A stretch of 46,091 nt of DNA from Chara braunii. Taxonomy: Eukaryota > Streptophyta > Charophyceae > Charales > Characeae. A program made the translations under genes and the position numbers. Below, in pieces: positions 21,349 through 32,689 of the stretch (the first letter of the stretch is position 1; the number at the start of each line of letters is the position of its first letter). The DNA lies in NCBI GenBank assembly GCA_003427395.1, contig BFEA01000091.1:747545-793635 (forward strand), given 5' to 3'. The notes below the pieces were generated by a model that saw only the letters and a list, made by a program, of their open reading frames with translations, did no database searches and was not told the origin of the DNA.

Positions 21349-21360
21349 TTGGCGCCGACC
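21349..21360 (+). other. Candidate primer binding site of the decayed LTR element
   Basis: TTGGCGCCGACC, the TGGCGCC type of PBS used by many LTR retrotransposons, placed a few bases after the inferred LTR end. The matching tRNA is not determined. Confidence 0.4.
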
Positions 21361-22640
21361 ATCTTTAGCTTGCGGCTAACTCGGATTTTCTCTCTTTTGG
21401 GTAAATGATGAGTGATCTGATTTATTTTTTTGTCTCTACTTTTCTGCGAGCTTGTCGAGTTGAGTATGATAATCGTCTGTGTTCGATTTCGGCGCGTTTT
21501 TGGCCAAAACTGTGTGAATGAATGGTCGAGTTGGCTGGAGTGTTATGATGTATGCATGCTTGTCGATTTCCTATTTTTCTCATTCTTTTGCAATATAGAC
21601 TAGGAAGTCGTGTGATTGACCATGTCCCCGCCCCCAAACACTGAACTTCGACCAATACATGGATGACGAACTTTAGAGGAAATACGTATTTTGGTCCGTT
21701 TGAACTTGCAATCAGGATGATCGATTGTCCGTTGGTCATGCGATCTTTATCGGCTTTACGCACATGTAACAACGTATGCATGAGTATCTCGAAGGGAAAG
21801 TAGATGGGCATGTTAGGTGTATAGATGTATTCCCTTAGGCACACCCGACCAAACTCATTCTAAGAGAACGACCCATAGGCCTTGTGCACGCACGTGTAAA
21901 TTCGACTCCGAGGGTCGCCGCTTACACGCGTGTCTGCAAGAACTGCCCGTGACCCGCCTCTCGAATGACAGGGGATCTGCTAGACCGATAATATGAATGT
22001 TGAAACTCCTTTCCATGTTACCGATCGCGAGTGTTTGAGAGACCGGGAATTCCGATAATATTGGGAGCGCATGTACTTCTCTACACGTCCTAGAGCCAAA
22101 CTCCCGGAACTCCCCTATCAAGCGGGGCGCGAGCTCGTCTGTCAGTGGGACATCGGGCGAGCCTTAAACGACATTCCTTACCCTTTTCGCAGTTCCGGCC
22201 CGCCCACGTGTCAGATTATCGCGGAACCCGGCGTAGTCATCATCGAAACGGAATATCCTCCCTATTACCTCACGTTACCCTTCCATAGCCTAACGGTCGT
22301 CCCCTGGCATGCGATTGCTCCTTATTGGCGTGACCCGCCTTGTTCTGAGTGCTAGCAGGACCGCGCCTATCGAGCAGCAGGGTTCACCCGACGAACCCTC
22401 TCCGAAACCGAGCGGCGGGCACATAGTCTTCGACTGAGGCCTGCGACGTTAGATTCTGAAACTTGTGACGTTCGTCGGCAACAATTACTCAGACAACGCG
22501 ACAGCCATAGTGTCTCGTTGGTACACCAAATACGGGATAGACCCAAACGACGAAACCCGCGGGGATGGTGATCCACCCTCCGAGGTTTAAGGGCTCGATG
22601 CGACCTGCGCTTGCCATCTTGCATAAATACCCCTAAAGCT
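21361..22640. other. Internal region of the decayed element, no recognisable gene
   Basis: Short open frames only. The longest on the plus strand (about 22071-22355, 94 aa, with PYQAGRELVCQWDIGRAL and YYLTLPFHSLTVVPWHAIAP) has normal-looking composition but I do not recognise it. It could be a gag-like fragment. Confidence 0.3.
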
Positions 22641-22770
22641 TGCCACAGGAGATCTCAGTTCCGATCTGAGACTCCGCCCCCCCCCATTTTCCTAAAGTCC
22701 TTGGCAAACCCCTTTTTCGCACTTTCGAGCCCCCATCCCACTCCGATCAGGAAGTCGCGCAGGGCGTGAG
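22640..22770 (+). mobile_element. LTR 3'-end fragment related to the LTR ending at 31220
   Basis: GCCACAGGAGATCTCAGTTC, CTAAAGTCCTTGGCAAACCC and GGGCGTGAGGTTGG match in order and spacing the sequence at 31095-31224, just before the tRNA-Met PBS. Here the bases after GAGGTTGG are not a PBS, so this is a fragment, a solo LTR or a 3' LTR. Confidence 0.55.
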
Positions 22771-22799
22771 GTTGGGCGTTAGAGGAAAATACACCCCTG

Positions 22800-23145
22800 A
22801 CGGGCTGCAAACTTTTCCATCGCTGCTTTGCCATCGTTTCAACCAAAACCCAACTACCGATCCGTCATTTTTCAAAGAAATTCAATGATTGTCACCCCCC
22901 CCCCCCCAAAGATCCATCCTGCCGCCACTTTGCCACCGTTTCGACCAAAACCTAGCACGCGGTCCCACAGGTAGCTACCGGTCTCGCATTTTTCAAAGAA
23001 ACTACCACCACCCCCAAAGTGTCATGCCTGCACCTGCCTGCATTTTATCGATCCTTCCAATGACCAAACAAGCCCAAATCAACAACCAGTATAACGAAGG
23101 ACGACAAAAATGTCTCGGGGGGGAAATGTCTCCGGGGGGGAAACC
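22800..23145. repeat. Repeat block R, copy 2
   Basis: Same order of units as 19620-20009. It is bounded on both sides by CACCCCTGACGGGCTGC(A/G)AAC (about 22789 and 23148), a direct repeat that could be a target duplication or part of a larger tandem. Confidence 0.7.
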
Positions 23146-23154
23146 GCACCCCTG

Positions 23155-23345
23155 ACGGGCTGCGAACAGGTGCCATCGCAATAAAGTCAAGAATCTATCA
23201 TCTTGAATCTTCTTATGCAGAAGACTCTTCAATATTTGGTGGTCGACTGTATCAAAACATTTGGACATTCGGCCTTCTATGCACTGAACAACCGCCCCTT
23301 TAGAATCTCGGTTGTTCCATACAAGTATGTTGCGAATTGCTATGC
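23155..23345 (-). pseudogene. Group II intron-type reverse transcriptase/maturase fragment
   Basis: Read on the minus strand, the frame gives VVQCIEGRMSKCFDTVDHQI then LKSLLHKKIQDDRFLTLL. This matches the conserved IEGDI-x-KCFD-x-(I/V)-(D/N)H-x-(I/L)L...IKD-x-RF(L/I)-x-L(I/L) segment of group II intron-encoded RTs, common in plant organelle introns. The aspartate expected in 'EGD' (RT motif A, metal-binding) is Arg. Only this piece of the RT is present: repeat block R follows on one side and the frame is lost on the other. It is probably organelle DNA transferred to the nucleus, or a relic intron-derived gene. Not functional. Confidence 0.6.
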
Positions 23346-23703
23346 TCGCCCTAGTTCGAACATTTCAGGAAGCTTGGTTCAAATAGTGTTTTTAGACAAG
23401 TATGCACACCTCAACACTTCGTGTCCAACAATTTGGAGATGTCCAAATTGCTGCACTTTGTGCCTGGAGGCCCACAAGAGCATTTTGCATCGGACTAGAA
23501 GCCTCGAGCGACTTGACTGGGGTGCCATCTAACATTACCCCAATGGTCGAGGACAATAACTACCCGCAACTTTGCCTAAAATCCACACAGGCAAAAATAA
23601 CCAATCATTGCCACTTGTGCCCAACCCACCAACCCTGGACTTACCCTCCCTAACACACCTCTGGTACAAACTTTGAAAACAAACACACTTTTCTTTGCTA
23701 CCC

Positions 23704-24800
23704 AGTGACGATCTATCTTCTGATAGGCGCAACTTTCTGTGTGATTGAACGTTGGGGTGGTCAGATGGGCCTAAGGGTCAATTGCATGAATGCCCCCATT
23801 TCTTTTTTTCTTTTTTATCTGTTTTGTGAGAGCTTGTTCCCACGGCTGTTGGTGGTCAGGACGAACATTAGCAAGCGCGGGGATAACGGATGGACGTGCC
23901 TTAGCGAGCGTGGGGAGACCGCACAGACACTAGGAATTAAAACTGTATTTAGACTATGACTTTGGGGACATCGTACCTTTGTTTTGTAACTTCACGATGA
24001 TTCTTACTCGCACACGCTTTGCTACACTCTGTTCTGCACTCTATTCCCACCGTACCGTAATTCTTATCTCAACTATAATTTTCTCTTGTTCCTTTTTTGG
24101 CGAGTGCGGGTGTAATTGTAATATTCTCCCTCTTGGCTTCTCTTTGCGTCAAAACATGCGGCGCCTTCCCCTTCGTCTTATTGGCCAAAGCGATAAATGA
24201 CTGGATCAATGCGTGGAGACTGGCTACGTCCCCCACGCCGTGCGTCGCGGCTGAGGCATGGTGATCATAGACACCTCCTTTTTTTCTCTCCCCCTACCTC
24301 AACATAATCTCGACTATCACGTGCAAGTGCTAATAGTTATAAGTTTCGCAAGCACGATAAAATCGCTCTCTAATCTAAACTCGGAGAAGTTAGCGTGGTT
24401 GAGAGGATCGACTAATGAGTATGAGCATGCAAAGACGTGAGTTTGAAGTTGGGCGATCCGACGAGTTGGCTGCGAGTGTGCGGGGTTGACGTGCGCCTAC
24501 GACGGACTGTGGAGCATGGGCGAACCCGGCGTGAGTACTCGAGCTAAGCGAGTTGACAACTCCGGGTGGTTGGTAGGTGCGAGGTGATGAACTGCTGACA
24601 ATCAGAGTAAAGAGGAGGATCGTGACGCAGTAAGAGTGCGTGGGGTGATGGGGTGTGTAGGGGAATTCTCTCCTGGCCTTCTATAAATTTTGGTTTCGGC
24701 TTTCGCCGTTTTTTTGCTTTTGTAATTACGGACTTTTGTATGATCGTGTGGATCCCTCTGTTTTTACAAAGTTCTCTCATACCTCTTTCATATCATGGAA
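23704..24800 (+). mobile_element. LTR-like repeat, copy 2
   Basis: Diverged direct copy of 20010-21345. It begins AGTGACGATCTATC where copy 1 begins TGTGACGAAC. Its end is approximate (near TTTCATATCA at ~24795). Its length and orientation suit a 3' LTR, but two independent solo LTRs are also possible. Confidence 0.5.
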
Positions 24801-25235
24801 GATGCTCTGGGTGATGATTGCGGCCTGGTCGTCTTAATTCGTTATGCACAATTTCTGGTTATATTGGAAAACTTAATGATTGAAGAATGATGATGCATGC
24901 ATGATCGTAACCCGCTGGAATTGATGGGAAATAGCGAAGTTTGTCACCTCGAGTTGCTTTGTGAACAAATCTCATGCCACGTGTCTGCGTTACAATCAAC
25001 CAGTAAAACAGTCCGTCAAGTATACGTGTGCTTAACAAGTCACCCCCGTCAAGGTCATATTACAAGTGCACTTCTGCATGGATAAGAACAACAGCATTAT
25101 TATGAATTCGTAGAATGGAATTCGGTGTCTCTCTTCGATGAACCGATCACGACTACCCTTATTAGGTATCCGACTTCATCTGGCGGGCCTGTACTGAGGC
25201 TAAGTATCAAGAACAACACCCTCGACTCATACCGT
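24800..25235. other. Unassigned stretch before the LTR
   Basis: Only short frames. The ~60-aa plus-strand frame at 24897-25085 and the one at 25125-25235 have no recognisable motif. Possible retrotransposon remnants. Confidence 0.25.
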
Positions 25236-26848
25236 TGTCGAGCGCATCGGTCCCGCAAGGGGACTCTGCCAATCGCGTCACGCAAGATTTTGAAGGACTT
25301 TGTCGTAGAGGTTTTTGCCACTCCGGCCGAGTGCGTCAGCCATACCTCTTGCGAACCCCTACGATAGGCAACAAAAAAAATTCTCAGAATTAAATAATAA
25401 TTTTATAGTAATATGATATTTTAAATTTTAAATTTTCATTCCATCTTAAGAAATGTCATTCCAATTTTAAAATTTTCCGTCTTACTTGAAAACTTTCCTT
25501 CCAAGAATGGGGTATCCCTTCTTATTTGAACTACATGCTAGAGATGGAATGAAAGTCTGGATGAGTTCATGAAATACTTTAATTGGACTGTCATTCTAAG
25601 TAAGGATTTTCGGTCATAAAGATGTTAATCCATTTTAAATTAGAAGATATTTGTTATAATAGAACAAAAGTTTAATTAAAACATTTCATAAACTCGTCCA
25701 GACTTTCATTCCATCTTGACGAAAATTTATCAAATAAAACTGTAAATTTTAGAATTGGACGAACATTGGAATGATAATTTATAAATATGAAGGATTTTTT
25801 TGTATGGAATGTTTTTTCAACTTTCATTTCTCATGGAAATTTTTTTGTTGGGATAGGGCCATGCGAGGTACATCTTACCTCCACCCGCTGTAGTTATCAC
25901 CATCCCTTAAGCGGGCGTATCCCCGATGAGCTATCGAACCACATGCGAAGGTTTTTCGTATGCAATCGCAGAGGTGGCCCGACCGAGGGTGTTTCTTGTT
26001 CGTCGTAGCATAGGGGGTACGTGCGGTCCTACACCTCTATCGTACCCGCACACGAACCAGCGTATTGGGGGGTTAAAGTCCCAAGCACGACTCGTTGTAG
26101 GTCGACTAGGATGCATTCCACTCACCACGCGTTACACCACACTAAAAATAATAAAATTAAATACACACACAAAAACAAAATAAAACACTCTTAGTCCCTT
26201 CATTGTTCGACCCATAACCTTTTAAAATGAAAATCGGTTAGGCGTCGTGTGCGAGACTCAAGATAAAAATCATGAGGATGCAGTGCTTTCTCATATCGAC
26301 TAACCATGCAAGCATACGCAAGCAGTCACAAAGATTGAGTATTATATAGTACCCATAATCACGCGATCCTCGATAGTCTCGAGGGTCACGTTCGATACTC
26401 AAGTGTTGGCTGACACGCGCCTTGAGGGGTTAATCTCTCGACGCTAGACAACCACCAAGTCAGTTGATCACAACACCCTCTTCTGCACCCTGCGAAGAGT
26501 GGGTGGTGTACACATTCCAACATATTCCAGCCTGTGGTGGCAATTAAATATCGTGGCCTCGGAGGCAAACTCCATCATCCAGGGCCTAGAGACAAATCAA
26601 GGGATTTGACTTTGACGGCTGTCACAGACTACAACGTCCAACCATTATAATTCTAAAAAGAAAAAGATAAAAGGGGGTCTCCCTTTTATCTCAAAGCATA
26701 ATTTGTTAAACTCTTACGCACGGTCGCAACAGGCCGTGCGAACACTTAAGGTATGTATGTATATATATATATACATATATGAGGGGTTATAAAATATGAG
26801 ATAGTTACGCTATACAAAGGTAGTTCAAACAGTCAAGCAAAAGTTTGT
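25236..26848 (+). mobile_element. LTR-like repeat D, copy 1 (5' LTR)
   Basis: Starts TGTCGAGCGCATCGGTC; upstream sequence stops matching the other copy exactly here. Shared blocks with 38647 onwards include GTCACGCAAGA, CCGGCCGAGTGCG, CTTACCTCCACC, GGTCGACTAGGATGCAT, ACTATATAGTACCCATAAT, TTAATCTCTCGACGCTAGAC and CAAGGGATTTGACTTTGACG, ending in a (TA)n tract and GGGTTATAAA. A PBS-like GGTATCAGAC lies at 26851. It carries a 483-bp insertion at 25369-25851. Confidence 0.65.
25369..25851. mobile_element. AT-rich foldback element inside LTR D
   Basis: It is bounded by CAACAAAAAAAATT and AATTTTTTTGTTGG, which are inverted. A GATAGG direct repeat flanks it (25363-25368 and 25852-25857). The corresponding place in the second LTR (38.8 kb) reads CAAGATAAGGCCAAC with no insertion, so an empty site is preserved. 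Inside, GATGGAATGAAAGTCTGGA (about 25533) and TCCAGACTTTCATTCCATC (about 25697) form arms of ~33 bp with two mismatches. No ORF. A non-autonomous DNA transposon is the likeliest class. Confidence 0.8.
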
Positions 26849-26850
26849 GC

Positions 26851-26860
26851 GGTATCAGAC
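26851..26860 (+). other. Candidate primer binding site of element D
   Basis: GGTATCAGAC, lacking only the leading T of the usual TGGTATCAGA initiator-tRNA-Met site. It follows the inferred end of LTR D copy 1. Confidence 0.45.
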
Positions 26861-28340
26861 TATCACTCTTACAACAATAGTGTGGCTTTGTAGTCTAGGA
26901 AGGTGGCGTCTGCATAGAGCGCACCCCTGTGCTTTATTCGAGATGTGGCAAGATGCAGCAAGACGCAACAAAACACCAACTAACCCAACACTACATGCAG
27001 TAGCACCACGCCGAAGTAGTATACGACGCAAGACACAGTAAGGGACAATGTTGCACCCAGTAAGTGTGTGACAAAGTGCACAATAACCACAGTAAAAAAA
27101 ACAGAACAGAATACGGGGTGCACAACCAGGCAACACCACACAACAGTAAGCGCAACAAAACACAACAACCGTTGTGCAACAACAATAGATCTTCGTGCTT
27201 CCCCCTTAGCCGATCATTAGCAGCAGTGGCGCTACTGAAAATACTCAGCGGTATCGTCGGCGTTGACTGCAATAGCCCCGTTGAAGTCCAACTTAACAAC
27301 GGCTTCAAGATAAGGCCGCAACAACAACCACCGTAGCTTAAGTAGAGTCCTTTCAGTCTGTAACCATTAAAAGAATCCGATGAGCTTACAACGAGGGCTG
27401 ATAAATCATACTCTCTCTCAGTCTGTGTCTGAATTAAAACCCAAAATCAACTGAGTTTTTACCCTTCCTTTCTTCGTGAGACTTCGGTTCCCATGGGATT
27501 CATCCTAAAACACTTGTGTTATCTACTAATCGAAATGCCTTCTCTACAACATTTCAGTCGACATTAGTAACAGCAGACAAAGTGCATGTGGGTGCTGGTT
27601 ATGCAGACCCAAGTTATTCTTGTTATTAATCGATCCAATCGGCCTTTCTCCCCTATACCCAAGTCATGCTCTGACCCCAACAGATGTGCTCACACTCGAA
27701 TCTCCAATTGTAGATTGTGGCCAAAGGATTATCATTCGAGGTAGGTACCTATATCCCTTTTTCACTCCCGGTCTCCTTGCCAGTGTGCGTGCCCGATGCT
27801 TTGGCCAGATTCGCACCCCTCAGCATATGCCCATGCGAAGGAAAACAGTTGCTCAGAGCGCACAACACCACTTTGACTATTGGAGCATTAATACGACGAA
27901 CTATGTGGCGGCAACTGTCAGCATAATTAAAAAACTATGGTCCCGAAGATAATTGTAATAAAAATTACACCGCCAGATTAGCACCCCTCAGCCTATGCCC
28001 ATGCGAAGGAAAACAGTTGCTCAGAGCGCACAACACCACTTTGACTATTGGAGCATGGCGGCAACTGTCAGGATAATTTAAAAACTATGGTCCCGAAGAT
28101 AATTGTAATCAAAATTACACCACCATAACGGTATAGTTGAATCGTGTTTGTGAGCACGAAACAACAATGTTGTGGGATCTCGATGAGGTCGATAGGTGGC
28201 AGCAACCAATTTTAATATGAGCACGAGTACCCAGATCAGGATCGCAAACTCAAATAAGAAAGTGGAGGGCCTTGAGATCTCATCTATGGAGAAGTGTACT
28301 TCCTGCTAGAACATGGGAAGGTTCAATGCCTTTGTGAGTA
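26861..28340. other. Internal region without a recognisable gene, containing a tandem duplication
   Basis: A 168-bp unit starting GCCAGATTCGCACCCCTCAG (27804) is repeated from 27972 to about 28123 as GCCAGATTAGCACCCCTCAG. The second unit lacks ~16 bp after GGAGCAT, but is otherwise nearly identical. CA/ACAACA-rich sequence fills 26950-27180. No protein family is recognised. Confidence 0.5.
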
Positions 28341-28344
<4 letters not shown>

Positions 28345-28397
<53 letters not shown>

Positions 28398-28424
28398 ATC
28401 TATCTATCTCTCTCTCTCTCTAGT
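28345..28424. repeat. (TC)n microsatellite
   Basis: Near-pure TC tract with a short (TATC)n interruption. Confidence 0.95.
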
Positions 28425-28489
28425 CAAGCTCGAGCAAACAGCCCAGTTGTAGGGAAAAACACCTCGGAGCCGACGAAATCGCCCGCGAC

Positions 28490-29297
28490 CTACGAGTACA
28501 ATGATAACAACATGATTCCGGTGGCGAACATGGCCACTAGGAAGAAAACGGGTTTGACAAGTCTCCTGACCATCGAGATGAAAACGAAAACCGTCGGGAT
28601 TGCGACCACGTGCATAATGAGCAGCATCGGATTGGAGCTGTCTTGTGTTAGGGAAACCATAGGCACGCGAATTTCCACGTGACCCCGACAGTGTTTGACA
28701 AATACGAGGATTTATTATTACAGTAGCGGACAACTCGAATTGACAAATCAAGAGGAGGAACAAACTACTTGACTTCGATAATGCAGTGGATCTCGAAGGC
28801 GATTTATGACGATGAAGGCGATGAATTCGTCGATGAGACCGATGACCAAGGCCGCCAATTTTCGCTTCTCCTGAAAAAAAATGGGAATGAATCTTCCGCT
28901 TGAATACAAAGAGGTGCGTTAGTGTACCTGATCGCCTTCGTCCCTCACAAAGGGAGCTCCTTATTCGGCTTCCTCGACCCCTTTGACTCTCTATCTCATG
29001 CTTGTTCATACATGCTGCCCATGCTTGTTTCGTGCGTTCGCCTTCCTCCTTCAACTTCTCTCAACCTCCTTGTCACAAAGTCTTAAGTAGGAATGCACCT
29101 AGCGGTTAACATAGCCAGATACATGCAGATCCGGGCACCAAGCCGGAGGGAGATGGCAATAGGCACGTGAGCGAACGAACACCAGGATTAGAGATAATGG
29201 CTTCCTGGATAAAGCCGACCACAACGGGGATGGTCATGATAATGCAAATGACGAAGGAAGGTGAACGACTTTGAGCCTCACTCCTTTTCCCACACAT
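28490..29297 (-). pseudogene. Possible exons of an unrecognised membrane protein
   Basis: Three minus-strand pieces look more protein-like than their surroundings. (1) About 29290-29190: SFVICIIMTIPVVVGFIQEA, one hydrophobic segment. (2) About 28870-28760: EKRKLAALVIGLIDEFIAFI, preceded by a good acceptor (a run of 8 T, then CAG). (3) 28700-28490: MLLIMHVVAIPTVFVFISMV then VFFLVAMFATGIMLLSLYS and a stop, with two hydrophobic segments. A donor-like CAG/GTACAC lies near 28927. I cannot join them in one confident frame. They may be exons, a decayed gene or chance. Function unknown. Confidence 0.25.
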
Positions 29298-29299
29298 AC

Positions 29300-31090
29300 C
29301 AAATGAGGACTAATCTTCCTCTAGAGCACAGGAAGGTGCATCTTCATACCCCGCTCGTTCCCGCTTTATACCTCGACACCTCTTCTCTCCCCTCTCTTCC
29401 TCGTCCTCGTCAATACCCCTCTTTCCTTCTCCTCCATCTTTTGTTAGCACACACACTAGGACGTCACTTTTTTGAAACTCTACTCCCCCAACTGAAAGCT
29501 TCCCACAACAGGTCGTGCTATCTTATAGCGGTTGTTGGCTGGTCGACATCGCCCTCAGGACAAACTAGGCTCAATGCTCGTGCTCTAAACTGATACCGGA
29601 TTCATTTGTACGAATTTTGCGCAGTGTATACACTAGTTTATTCCGTATCATTCCAATTTAAACGGATGTCTCGAAGGACTGTCCGTGATAGCCACCTTGA
29701 GATATCATCACCGAACTGACCGGGCCCAGGAAACCACGTCCCCTTATCGAACAAAGGTTTGCATTTCAGCAGTTCGTAGGTGTACCAGCCGAGCCAGTCT
29801 CGGTAAATAACTTTATCAGTACTAGAACCGGTATCGGACCTTAAAATAACATTAAAAAAAAAAAAAAAAAAAAAAAATTAAAGTGAAAATAAAGAAACGA
29901 AACTAATGAGGAGGGAAAAGAGGGACCCAGTGGTACTCCCTCAGCCCTACTAGTCGGGCCCGTGATCGGGCTTGATGGCAAAAGCCAAGGGGGATAGCCT
30001 ATAAGACCCTCAACCCCTCGGCTTCCTTCTATCACAGGTCGCAACTCCGTATTCGCCAACATGTCTTGATCCCCGTATCTCCCAAATGAAAGTCCGACAT
30101 CGTAACTTGTAGTGCTTGGCCCAAGCCTGGAGGTAACATGCCCAAACTTTGTTATAGTAAAGACATCCGATTCAGGCCTAGGCCTGTCGGATTGTACTAG
30201 GACGACCTTTGGCTCATCAACCACTTCCCTTGGTTGCTACGCGCCCGCCCTCGCTGCGGGAAGGAGCCAGCCCTACTTGTAGCCACCGCACATACTACCA
30301 TGTAGCACTGCTGCCAAGGATGCTGGATCCCCTGATCGGCTACCACTCCGACAACCATACCTTTACCCCCTTGGCATCAGAAGTCCCAACTTTGGTATAT
30401 ACCACACCCTATTTATGTTATCCTTCCCGAAGCTGCCAACGATGTCTACCGTCGACCCAAAATATGGTCAACCTAGGGACTCACGCCCTTCGCACCATGC
30501 TGACCTTAATACTGTTTCAGGTAGGTCGATGGTTCCTATGACTAATCCAACGCTGGTCACCCAATGCCAGCCTTGGTGCGAATATACTTAGTGCATCTGC
30601 AACGTTAGTTTACTTCATAACCTTTCCCTAGCTCCACTACTCAGGAGCGGGTGTTGCTCACATGACTAGCTCACATTATATAACCAGACGTCTGCCTAAA
30701 ACCCATGCGTGCCCTCAAAGTGCACGCCCGTACACTCTCTAATCAGATCAATCGCGCACTCGAGTGTCGCCAAGAATGGGACACTCTCTCAAGTATCGCC
30801 AAGAATGCGTCTTTTGCGAGATGCAAAAAAGCGCACAAATACCCTTGTAAAGGTATTCGTGCCGACACCGTCCACGTCATTGTATAAGTCTCGCGGGCGC
30901 CGTGTGTTGACTTATATAAGTCTCGCGGGCGCCGTGTGTTGAGCAACGAGATATACATTGTATTCCTCTCGTACATCGCATATGGACCCGTCCTAGGCGC
31001 CAAAACCGGCCATCTTGAATACTCGACAATTAAAGCTGAAAATTAAGAAAGCCTCTTTTCGTCTGAATCCCTTGCACTTCTGTCTTCGGA
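29300..31090. other. Retrotransposon debris, no recognisable gene
   Basis: No motif recognised. Contains a 23-nt A run (about 29854-29876) and, at 30886-30942, a tandem duplication of TATAAGTCTCGCGGGCGCCG (with GTGTGTTGA). The 3' half is probably the body of the LTR that ends at 31220. Confidence 0.35.
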
Positions 31091-31094
31091 ACCT

Positions 31095-31220
31095 TGACAC
31101 AGGAGACCCCAGTTCTGACTTGGGTCTCCACCCCACTTTCCTAAAATCCTTGACACACAACTTCTTTTTGCAACTTCCGGGCCCGCTCCCAACTCTGAGT
31201 AAGTCGCTCTGGGCGTGAGG
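31095..31220 (+). mobile_element. 3' end of a 5' LTR (element C)
   Basis: Ends GGGCGTGAGG directly before the PBS. The last ~125 bp match 22640-22770. The left limit of this LTR is not determined. Confidence 0.55.
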
Positions 31221-31221
31221 T

Positions 31222-31231
31222 TGGTATCAGA
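31222..31231 (+). other. Primer binding site (initiator tRNA-Met)
   Basis: TGGTATCAGA, complementary to the 3' end of plant initiator tRNA-Met, one base after the LTR end. This marks where minus-strand synthesis of element C began and sets its orientation as plus. Confidence 0.8.
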
Positions 31232-31267
31232 CCCGACACTTGTTAAACCTAAGGACTAGCAAATAGT

Positions 31268-32620
31268 TTGGCTCCATATCTGATCGATCTGGCAAACCCG
31301 AATGAAGGGTGGTGTAAAAATAAAAGCATGCCGACACGGAACCTTGTGGTCACCCGAAGTACGTCCGCAAGACGACAGGCAACCAACGTGAACGCTAACC
31401 CAACAGTAAATGCTAATCAACATAGGGTGCCAAATCCAACTGGACAGGTGCCACCGACACCTGTACATGCTCGCACACCAGCTCCCCCCCCCGATTTATA
31501 TCTGTTTGATCATGCACATCATCTGGCCGGAGCATGACAAGCCACCCTCCGACCGCAGCAACACGACAATGAGGAGGCCCGAATCAACATGTCAACCCGT
31601 TTAGAAGGAGATGCACACTGCTGGTTTGAAACTTACGCCTGGGTGAATCTTCCGACTTTCAAAAAGAAATTTGTGCATCAGTTGGATTATATTCACTCAG
31701 AGCAGGCGTTCTTTATGATTAGGGACCGAGCGCGGAAACCCCTTGAGTCTGTCGCAGAGTATCGCAATCGATTTTATCGATTATTTATTAAGTCTGAAAG
31801 AGATGAGAAGGTGGGACAAAATCTGTTTATTGTCGGGCTCAGGAGCCGGGCGATGAGGGTCAAACCACGTAAATAGTTTCCCCCCATCACCCACAACATG
31901 CAGCAAATCATGAATGTCGCAGAGGAAATAGAAAAGAAAAATCGTCGCTAGCTTATTGGAAAGCGAAGAATATGCCAAGGAGGGCGATATCACAAAACTA
32001 GCTCGGGCTAAAGCAGAACTGGCTGCACTTCATGACAAATTTAAAAATATGGGCTTTGTCTTTAGGCTTCTTACCTACCTAGAACAGGTTGCAGTAAAAA
32101 AAGAACGATCCCCGATTTGAACGTTGGACCATCACTAACCACCACCCCTACACTCATAGAAACAAAAAACGAACGAATCGAGTGCAATACTAGATCTTAC
32201 GAGAACCTTGGTAAACTTAATACAAGAAAGCAAGAGAGAGCAATGAGAGTACAATACCCGTATGAAAACCTTGATGCGCTCAATGCGCCATATTACCGTC
32301 CGAACCACGATATTCCCAGCAGGAACCCAACAGGCACAAACGACTGCAGGGGTCACCGCAGCTGGTGCCGCGAGAACGAACGACTGCTACAAGTGTCATC
32401 AACCCATACATATAGTGCAGGAGAGCCCGAACCAACCCTCTCAGGCTTGGATAGGAGCAGCTCCCGTTGCGTCAGCACCTGTGGCGAATGGACTCGGACG
32501 AGTAGGAACGATGGTGGAAGAAATAAACGGGATAGTGGCCGTGACCTCCACCTTAGATGAGGCTGCTAAGCTTATTCTCCTCGATCAATACATCACGTAG
32601 GGGTACCCTGGATCGAGAAT
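31268..32620 (+). pseudogene. gag: Ty3/gypsy-type gag, frameshifted
   Basis: Reads in several frames. The retrotransposon gag core is at 31589-31876 (LEGDAHCWFETYAWVNLPTF, EYRNRFYRLFIKSERDE). It has the Trp and Phe/Arg pattern of the plant gag domain that builds the virus-like particle. A degenerate zinc knuckle follows at about 32360-32420: CYKCHQPIHIVQE, where CX2CX4HX4 is kept but the last Cys is lost. Stops and shifts between the pieces make it non-functional. Confidence 0.75.
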
Positions 32621-32689
32621 GATAGGAGCCATCCAACTGGCCGTTGAAGAGAAAGAAATATTGGAATGAAGACCTTCGTTTAGCGAGAT

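Noticed and set aside
20806-21368. Open frames over the assembly gap
   Set aside because: Mostly X residues and (TA)n-encoded Tyr-Ile repeats.
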